NCBI GenBank assembly: GCA_913064945.1
Contig: CAJYAN010000009.1
Location: 88,686-152,685 of the forward strand
Reading direction: 5' to 3'
From: an uncultured Gammaproteobacteria bacterium
GTDB taxonomy: Bacteria > Pseudomonadota > Gammaproteobacteria > UBA6429 > Thiohalophilaceae
DNA: 64,000 nt
Shown here: positions 58,652 through 64,000 of the stretch, in pieces
Layout of the letters: every line of letters starts with the position of its first letter
Position numbering within the stretch: the stretch's first letter is position 1
Translations under genes and position numbers: made by a program
Notes under the pieces: model-generated
What the model was told of the DNA's origin: nothing
What the model saw: the letters and a program-made list of their open reading frames with translations, nothing else
The model's database searches: none

Positions 58652-59797
58652 ATGAAGATTACCAAAACCATTTCTTTTATCGTGCGCTTTGTCACCATTG
58701 GCCTGGCCATCGCCTTTCTCATACTCTATTTTTCCCCCAGGGCACTCGATAAAACTGCGCCAGTCGTCGAATTCAAGGAATCCACCCCCGCACCGGCGAC
58801 CGGTACCCCCTCGCATTCTTATGCCGACGTCGTAGCGATGGCCACCCCGGCCGTGGTGAATATCTCTACCAAGACGGTGATTACGGAACGAACACGACCT
58901 GTACCCAATGACCCCGTCTTGCGCCGTTTTTTTGGTCACAATAGCGGCGTGCCGAAACAACGCCTGGAATCCAGCCTGGGCTCCGGCGTCATTGTCAGTG
59001 CCCAGGGCTACGTCCTGACGAACAATCATGTCATCCAGGGGGCGGATGAGATTAGCGTGGCCCTGCATGATGGTCGAACCATCGCGGCGACAGTCGTCGG
59101 CAGCGATCCGGAATCTGATATTGCGGTTCTCAAAATTGCACTCGACGCACTACCGGTGATCACCCTCGGCCATTCAACGTCCATGCGCGTCGGCGATGTG
59201 GTCCTCGCCATCGGTAACCCCTTTGGTGTCGGCCAGACCGTCACCTCCGGGATTGTCAGCGCCACTGGCCGTACACACCTTGGCATCAATACGTTTGAAA
59301 ATTATATCCAGACCGATGCGGCGATTAACCCCGGTAACTCAGGGGGCGCACTCATCAATGCCCATGGTGAGCTCATCGGCATCAACACGGCCATTTATTC
59401 TCAGACGGGTGGCTCACAGGGCATTGGTTTCGCCATCCCCATGCAGCTGGCGAAGGACATCATGACGCAGATTATTCAGCACGGTCATGTCATACGTGGC
59501 TGGCTGGGCGTCATCATTCAGGAGATCGATCCACAACTTGAGGCGTCGTTTGGGCTACACTCACTAAATGGCGCCCTGATTGCACAGGTCGTCAAAAATG
59601 GCCCCGCCGATGCCGCCGGGCTGCTGCCGGGGGATGTCATTACCGCCATTGATGGACAGCCCGCGATGACCACACAGGACACGCTATACCGTATTAGTCG
59701 CATAAAGCCGGGTGAAAATATCGCACTGACGCTAATACGAAAAGGCAAAACTAAAACAGTAAAGGCAACCGTGGCAGAGAGACCGGTACAACAATAA
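58652..59797 (+). CDS. DegS/AlgW-like periplasmic serine protease
   Basis: A 381-residue HtrA protease with an N-terminal membrane anchor (about residues 9-30), a trypsin-like domain with catalytic triad in TNNHVI (His), ESDIAVLKI (Asp) and NPGNSGGALI (Ser), and a single PDZ domain (NGPADAAGLLPGDVITAIDG). One PDZ plus an anchor fits DegS/AlgW, which start the cut of the anti-sigma factor RseA/MucA in envelope stress. Divergent from the Nif3 gene. Confidence 0.91.
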   Translation: MKITKTISFIVRFVTIGLAIAFLILYFSPRALDKTAPVVEFKESTPAPATGTPSHSYADVVAMATPAVVNISTKTVITERTRPVPNDPVLRRFFGHNSGVPKQRLESSLGSGVIVSAQGYVLTNNHVIQGADEISVALHDGRTIAATVVGSDPESDIAVLKIALDALPVITLGHSTSMRVGDVVLAIGNPFGVGQTVTSGIVSATGRTHLGINTFENYIQTDAAINPGNSGGALINAHGELIGINTAIYSQTGGSQGIGFAIPMQLAKDIMTQIIQHGHVIRGWLGVIIQEIDPQLEASFGLHSLNGALIAQVVKNGPADAAGLLPGDVITAIDGQPAMTTQDTLYRISRIKPGENIALTLIRKGKTKTVKATVAERPVQQ

Positions 59798-59876
59798 TAC
59801 CAGGCGATATTTTTCGGAACGATTAGAACCTGTGCCCATCAAGTAAAGCGGCACTTCTATTAGGAGAACGTAAAAT

Positions 59877-61541
59877 ATGGCAATGCAACACTTATTTTCC
59901 ACGCTCACTGCCTTATTGATACTTCCCGTTCTCGTTATATGTCCCGCCTATGCCACACCGGAGGCGGATTTAAATCTGAGCAAGTCACAACTACGCTGGC
60001 TGCAATCCCATCCCACCATACGCCTGGCATCTGATATTGCCTGGCCACCCTTTGAATGGGTAGATAAACATCAGCGATTCCAGGGCATTGCCCCAGACTA
60101 TATGCGCTTAATTGAAAAAAAACTGGGCATTAAATTTATACATGCACCAACGAAGACATGGCCAGAGGTTGTTGCAGCGGTAAAGGATCATCGCCTTGAC
60201 GTATTTTCCTGTGTAGCAAAAAACGAGCAGCGGCAAAAATATGTAAATTTTACACGCCCCTACCTTTCCTTTCCCATGGTCATGGTCACCACCAGTGAAG
60301 TAAATTACATCGATGGAATTGAGGGTTTAAATGAATATACCGTGGGTGTGGTTGACGGCTATGCGACACATGAATACTTTAAAAATAACTACCCGAAAAT
60401 AAAATTGTATATTGTAAAAACCTCTGTTGAAGGCTTGCAGGCAGTATCACTGGGCAAAATAACTGTATTTATTGATAACATTGCAACGGTCAGCAACCTC
60501 ATACAAAAAAAAGGTCTGACGAATCTTAAAATTTCGGGAGAAATGCCCGTTCGTTATGAGCTCAGTATGGCGGTACGAAAAGACTGGCCTGAACTCATTG
60601 AAATACTACAGAAAGCGCTTGATTCCATCAGTCATGAGCAACGCAAACAAATTCATAACAAATGGATTGGCGTTCGATTCGAACATGGAGTTGACTACAA
60701 TTTTTTCTGGAAGAGTGCGGCAATCTTTCTAGTGATTATTGCATTCCTGTATTTCTACAATCGCAAATTGGCTCATGAAATTCGTCAACGAAAGCTTGCC
60801 GAACTCGCGGCAGTAAACGCCAGGGATGAGGCCGATATTGCTAACCGGGCCAAATCACAGTTCCTCTCCATCGTCAGTCATGAGTTACGCACACCGCTCA
60901 CATCGATTAAAGGTTCACTCGGACTACTCGTAGGCGGAGTCACAACAGAACTTCCGGAAAGCAGCGAGAAAATGCTTCGCATCGCTTACGAAAACAGTGA
61001 TCGGCTGAGTATATTGATAGATGACATTCTGGACATCGAAAAAATGCTGGCAGGAAAACTGGTTTTGCATAAAACCAGTCTCGATATTCCAGCGCTTGTA
61101 CATAAAGCCGCGACGGCAAACCAGAGTTACGCCGATCAGTATGACGTCAAGCTTTCTGTCGTTCTTAATCAACAAAAACCTTGTACGGTAACTGCCGACG
61201 AGAACCGTTTATTACAAGTGCTATCTAACTTCATTTCGAATGCGATTAAATATTCGCCGAAAAGAGCCAATGTCTGCATCACCGTAGATTGTGATGCTGG
61301 CAACGTAAGAGTCTCGGTCACCGATCAAGGCAAAGGTGTACCACGGGAATTCCAGCAGCATATCTTCAGTCCCTTTTCACAGGCAGATTCCTCAGACACC
61401 CGTAAAAAAGGAGGTACAGGACTTGGCCTGGCGATATCCAAAAAGATTATAGAGCTCCACGGCGGGAATATTGGTTTTGAAAGTATACCGGATAGCGGTG
61501 CGACCTTTTACTTTGAACTGACAATCGACAAGCCTGACTGA
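59877..61541 (+). CDS. EvgS-like sensor histidine kinase with SBP_bac_3 domain
   Basis: A 554-residue membrane kinase: signal peptide, one periplasmic solute-binding-type domain (HPTIRLASDIAWPPFEWV ... QHRFQG), a membrane helix at about residues 283-303, then HisKA with the phosphorylated His at about 335 (SHELRTPLTSI) and HATPase_c with NFISNAIKYS, DQGKGVPREF and GGTGLGLAI. No receiver or HPt domain is fused and no response regulator gene is adjacent. The ribosome site GGAG is nine bases from the ATG. The ligand may be an amino acid or similar, which is unproven. Confidence 0.9.
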   Translation: MAMQHLFSTLTALLILPVLVICPAYATPEADLNLSKSQLRWLQSHPTIRLASDIAWPPFEWVDKHQRFQGIAPDYMRLIEKKLGIKFIHAPTKTWPEVVAAVKDHRLDVFSCVAKNEQRQKYVNFTRPYLSFPMVMVTTSEVNYIDGIEGLNEYTVGVVDGYATHEYFKNNYPKIKLYIVKTSVEGLQAVSLGKITVFIDNIATVSNLIQKKGLTNLKISGEMPVRYELSMAVRKDWPELIEILQKALDSISHEQRKQIHNKWIGVRFEHGVDYNFFWKSAAIFLVIIAFLYFYNRKLAHEIRQRKLAELAAVNARDEADIANRAKSQFLSIVSHELRTPLTSIKGSLGLLVGGVTTELPESSEKMLRIAYENSDRLSILIDDILDIEKMLAGKLVLHKTSLDIPALVHKAATANQSYADQYDVKLSVVLNQQKPCTVTADENRLLQVLSNFISNAIKYSPKRANVCITVDCDAGNVRVSVTDQGKGVPREFQQHIFSPFSQADSSDTRKKGGTGLGLAISKKIIELHGGNIGFESIPDSGATFYFELTIDKPD

Positions 61542-61730
61542 ATATATTACGCAGGATGACAAAGGCCCTTCGTTAAGATTCATCAGAGGCGTCTATTGTT
61601 ATAGGTAGCAGGGACTAGCGAAATTACGGAACTACATTTTAGCTGCCAGCACGGCTTCGCTCGTTGTGTGCGCTTAACATTGTACTCATAGATCAAAATC
61701 TCGCCGTCGCCGGGCATGACTTCACCCCGG

Positions 61731-62339
61731 TCAGCCTGGCCGTTTAAACCGCTTTCGTGCCAGTTCGACCCGAGCACGGATCGAACAACCTTCGACATGA
61801 TCATTGATCAGGCCCATGGCCTGCATAAAGGCGTAGGCGGTAGTCGGACCAACAAACTTCCAACCACGTTTTTTTAGATCCCTGGATAAGGTAATCGACT
61901 CCGCCGAGGTCGAGACGGTCTGGGGCCTTGCCAGTTTTTTCGCATCAGGCTCGTAGGTCCAGAAAAACGCCGCCAGTGACCCCTCCTGCTTAACGACTTC
62001 CTTCGCCCTTTTAGCATTGTTGATCACCGCTTCGATCTTGCCGCGATGGCGGACAATGCCTTCGTCCTTCAACAACCGGGTCACATCACGCTGAGTAAAA
62101 TACGCGACCTTGTTAAAATCAAAATGGTGGAAGGCCTTGCGAAAATTTTCGCGTTTAGCAAGAATGGTGCGCCAGCTCAGGCCGGACTGAAAACCCTCCA
62201 GGCAAATCTTTTCAAATAGACGCTGATCGTCATCGACCGGAAAACCCCACTCGGTATCATGATAGTGAAAAAACTCCGGCGCGGCCTCACACCAGCGGCA
62301 GCGTGGTTTACCATCGGGGCCTTTTATTGTCTTAGTCAT
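61731..62339 (-). CDS. tag: DNA-3-methyladenine glycosylase I
   Basis: A 202-residue base-excision enzyme removing 3-methyladenine. RCRWCEAAPEFFHYHDTEWG, LFEKICLEGFQSGLSWRTIL and the C-terminal HVEGC provide the zinc ligands (Cys, His, His, Cys) and the base-binding pocket. Convergent with the sensor kinase gene. Confidence 0.96.
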   Translation of the reverse strand: MTKTIKGPDGKPRCRWCEAAPEFFHYHDTEWGFPVDDDQRLFEKICLEGFQSGLSWRTILAKRENFRKAFHHFDFNKVAYFTQRDVTRLLKDEGIVRHRGKIEAVINNAKRAKEVVKQEGSLAAFFWTYEPDAKKLARPQTVSTSAESITLSRDLKKRGWKFVGPTTAYAFMQAMGLINDHVEGCSIRARVELARKRFKRPG

Positions 62340-62489
62340 GCTCCATCCTTAAAAAATTGTAGGCTGATATAATGGTCTACTTCTCTATTAGATTGATAGA
62401 TAGCTCCTCTCCATCATGGTTTATTGCGACGCCGATATAAATGGGTGAGGAGACCATTACATCAACCCAGCATAGCGCCTCGAAATAGC

Positions 62490-62777
62490 TCACTCCATCA
62501 GGAACGCCAGACGTTTATCAACCTTGCCCGGCGCGATTTCCAGAATCTCAACACTGACCACGTTCTCTATGACGAAGGGGTCTTCGTTGACCCGCTTTTG
62601 TAGATTGGCCAACGTTGTATTGTGCGCGACTACACTACCCCCCTGATTCGGTTGCAGACTGCCGACCAGCAAAAAAATACCCTCATCAAAACCATTATTG
62701 ATCCAGGCATTGTGAGCAGCCATGAACTGACCGGCCAGGGCTTTATTCACCGAAAATTTAAGTAACACCATAAACAT
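62490..62777 (-). CDS. YciI-like protein
   Basis: A 95-residue ferredoxin-like-fold protein of the YciI family: an AAHNAW segment with the conserved His, LLVGSLQPNQGG in the middle and the DPFVIENVV segment toward the end, containing the typical active-site Asp. Some members are dehydrochlorinase- or hydrolase-like, but function is mostly unknown. It follows the TetR gene by five bases, so it is the likely target of that repressor. Confidence 0.84.
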   Translation of the reverse strand: MFMVLLKFSVNKALAGQFMAAHNAWINNGFDEGIFLLVGSLQPNQGGSVVAHNTTLANLQKRVNEDPFVIENVVSVEILEIAPGKVDKRLAFLME

Positions 62778-62782
62778 CCCGC

Positions 62783-63367
62783 TTACCTCCCCTTATATTT
62801 ATTGGCGATAACGCTATCCAGCCAGTCTTCCATTTGTTTAACTTCCCGACGCATAAATTTTTCATCGTGAAAAGCATTAGCCAGAGTCGCCACCCCCTGG
62901 CTAAAGGTCAATACATGTAGTGCTAAGTCATCGGCATCTTTCTTACAGCCTAGTTCGGTGAACTGGTGGCGCAACCAGGTTCGAAACAGGCTAAAGAGTT
63001 TATTGGCCTCACCTTTGGCAGCGTGGCTCAACTTTGCAAGTTCGGATGTCAACGTCCCCACCGGACAGCCGTGGGCCTTGATCTTGCGACGGTTCGTAAT
63101 AAGGATATTGATAAAACGACGAATACGGTCAGCAGCGGTCTCGCCATTCATTTCCCATTGATCGAGCATATTTTGAGTATTGGTCAGGCGCTGGTTAATA
63201 ACGGCATCAAGAATGTCGTCCTTGGTCTTAAAGTGGTAGTAAAAATTACCCCGCGAGATTTGCACCGCCTCGGCGATGTCCGCAAAGGAGGTGTGTTCAA
63301 AGCCCTGACGATAAAACAGCTCATCAGCGACTGAGACGATCTGCTCGCGTGTTGTCTTATTGTGCAT
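62783..63367 (-). CDS. TetR family repressor
   Basis: A 194-residue regulator: N-terminal helix-turn-helix (FADIAEAVQISRGNFYYHF) and a ligand-binding domain of about 130 residues with Cys residues at CPVG and GCKK that could react with electrophiles. Its promoter holds two matching palindromes that fit autoregulation. It heads a two-gene operon with the YciI-like gene. Confidence 0.93.
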   Translation of the reverse strand: MHNKTTREQIVSVADELFYRQGFEHTSFADIAEAVQISRGNFYYHFKTKDDILDAVINQRLTNTQNMLDQWEMNGETAADRIRRFINILITNRRKIKAHGCPVGTLTSELAKLSHAAKGEANKLFSLFRTWLRHQFTELGCKKDADDLALHVLTFSQGVATLANAFHDEKFMRREVKQMEDWLDSVIANKYKGR

Positions 63368-63403
63368 TGTTCACGCCCACCCTGATCGGACAAATCCACC
63401 AAC

Positions 63404-63419
63404 TAGGACAAAAGTCCTA
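63404..63419. promoter_or_regulatory. TetR operator 1
   Basis: TAGGAC AAAA GTCCTA is a perfect 16-base palindrome lying between the predicted transcription start (near 63425) and the TetR start codon at 63367. Its outer bases match those of the second palindrome 32 bases away. Confidence 0.62.
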
Positions 63420-63431
63420 ATCTCAGAACGA

Positions 63432-63455
63432 AGAGTAGGACAATCATCCTACTCT
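63432..63455. promoter_or_regulatory. TetR operator 2, inside the promoter
   Basis: AGAGTAGGA, six-base spacer, TCCTACTCT: perfect nine-base arms. Its core TAGGACAATCATCCTA shares TAGGACAA and TCCTA with operator 1. It covers the stretch between the -35 and -10 elements, so a bound repressor would block RNA polymerase. Confidence 0.65.
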
Positions 63456-63460
63456 GTCAA
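63432..63460 (-). promoter_or_regulatory. Promoter of the tetR-yciI operon
   Basis: Perfect -35 TTGACA (63460-63455), a 17-base spacer and -10 TACTCT (63437-63432) on the minus strand. The -10 is weak, three of six consensus bases. Start of transcription is expected near 63425, about 58 bases before the TetR ATG. Confidence 0.55.
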
Positions 63461-63587
63461 GATTAACATGCTAAGTTGATAACGTTCCTGTCGGAACGTC
63501 TGTCACTTCTAGTCGATATCGTGCGGTCTGAATACCCGATAATTGATCATCACATGCTTTTCAAAAGGAGCCGTAAGCAAAAACCAT

Positions 63588-64000
63588 TCAGCCATTTTCA
63601 GGCTCAACCATCTCCAGCAGATCGCCGACCGCGATGGTGCCATTAGTAACCACGTACAGACAGACGCCACTATGCCTTCCCAAGGCGCGGCTAAGTCCCT
63701 TGCCTTCAATCTTTTCCAGATAACCACAGGGTGGTCGTGGTTTGTGATAACGGAACAGCGCCGTACCGATGCGAAACGTCTTGCCGCGCAAATCTTTGGT
63801 TTTGATTCCAGCGACAACAAGATTACGACGATGACTACCTGCCGCCAGCTGGCGCTGCTGTTCTACAGACTGGTCCTTGTTTGCTTTCGCTAAATCATCT
63901 TCGCTGATTAATGTTACCTGACAGGCATCAGTGGCCTGCCAGAATCCCTTAGCAATGCTGTAGCGATCACCCTGCAGACCGCGTTGTTCAATCGCATCGA
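63588..64000 (-). CDS. MOSC-domain protein, C-terminal part (5' end outside window)
   Basis: The frame is open from the right window edge to the TAA ending at 63588 (about 136 codons visible). The sequence GDRYSIAKGFWQATDACQV, GSHRRNLVVAGI, and RPPCGYLEKI followed by SGVCLYVVTNGTIAVGD match the MOSC (molybdenum cofactor sulfurase C-terminal) domain with its conserved Cys. Such proteins bind or carry the molybdenum cofactor or act in N-hydroxylated base detoxification (YiiM). The start and full length cannot be judged. Confidence 0.85.
   Translation of the reverse strand, partial: DAIEQRGLQGDRYSIAKGFWQATDACQVTLISEDDLAKANKDQSVEQQRQLAAGSHRRNLVVAGIKTKDLRGKTFRIGTALFRYHKPRPPCGYLEKIEGKGLSRALGRHSGVCLYVVTNGTIAVGDLLEMVEPENG

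Overview
The window looks like the chromosome of a gammaproteobacterium outside the Enterobacterales. Evidence: a type IV pilus block pilB-pilC-pilD-coaE-zapD-yacG, a nearly complete dcw (division and cell wall) cluster from mraZ to lpxC followed by secA, the rsmI-lpoA-yraN-diaA block, petABC (cytochrome bc1) upstream of sspA-sspB, and a DegS/AlgW-type protease. It is a sequence assignment by gene order and protein signatures only; I cannot name a species. No CRISPR array, tRNA, complete transposase or prophage was seen.

Left arm (1-13.8 kb): the 3' part of a type IV pilin gene, a TfpZ-like pilin accessory protein, a polytopic GT-C-like protein with C-terminal TPR-like repeats, then two facing gene sets for a glycan: glycosyltransferases (three GT4, one GT2), an AsnB-type amidotransferase, three methyltransferases and a MurJ/Wzx-like flippase. 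This A/T-richer block sits between the pilin and pilBCD, so it may be a pilin or surface glycosylation island. Next (13.8-19.3 kb) come pilB, pilC, pilD, coaE, zapD and yacG. zapD has a promoter so close to its GTG codon that the mRNA may be leaderless.

Central block (19.3-45.8 kb), nearly all on the minus strand and read right to left: mraZ, rsmH, ftsL, ftsI, murE, murF, mraY, murD, ftsW, murG, murC, murB, ddl, ftsQ, ftsA, ftsZ, lpxC, (dciA on the plus strand), an M23 peptidase, secA, argJ, a Nudix-ThiE-like fusion and a small membrane protein. Many genes overlap by 1-10 bases. A strong sigma70-like promoter followed by three 10-base-spaced MraZ boxes heads the cluster.

Behind mraZ lies the RNase P RNA gene (45.9-46.3 kb, minus strand). 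Its P3 hairpin carries a perfect 23-bp inverted repeat that resembles a REP-type palindrome; this is the most unusual single signal in the window. Then come rsmI (minus strand) and, divergently, lpoA, yraN, diaA, a GlcD-like FAD oxidase and a DUF3301 protein.

Right arm (51.9-64 kb): a split YeeE/YedE transporter pair with an ankyrin protein that has a Cys-rich N-terminus, sspB-sspA, petC-petB-petA, a Nif3 family protein, a DegS/AlgW-like protease, an orphan EvgS-like sensor kinase, the DNA glycosylase tag, a YciI-like protein with its TetR regulator (two matching palindromic operators in the promoter), and the 3' part of a MOSC domain gene at the window edge.
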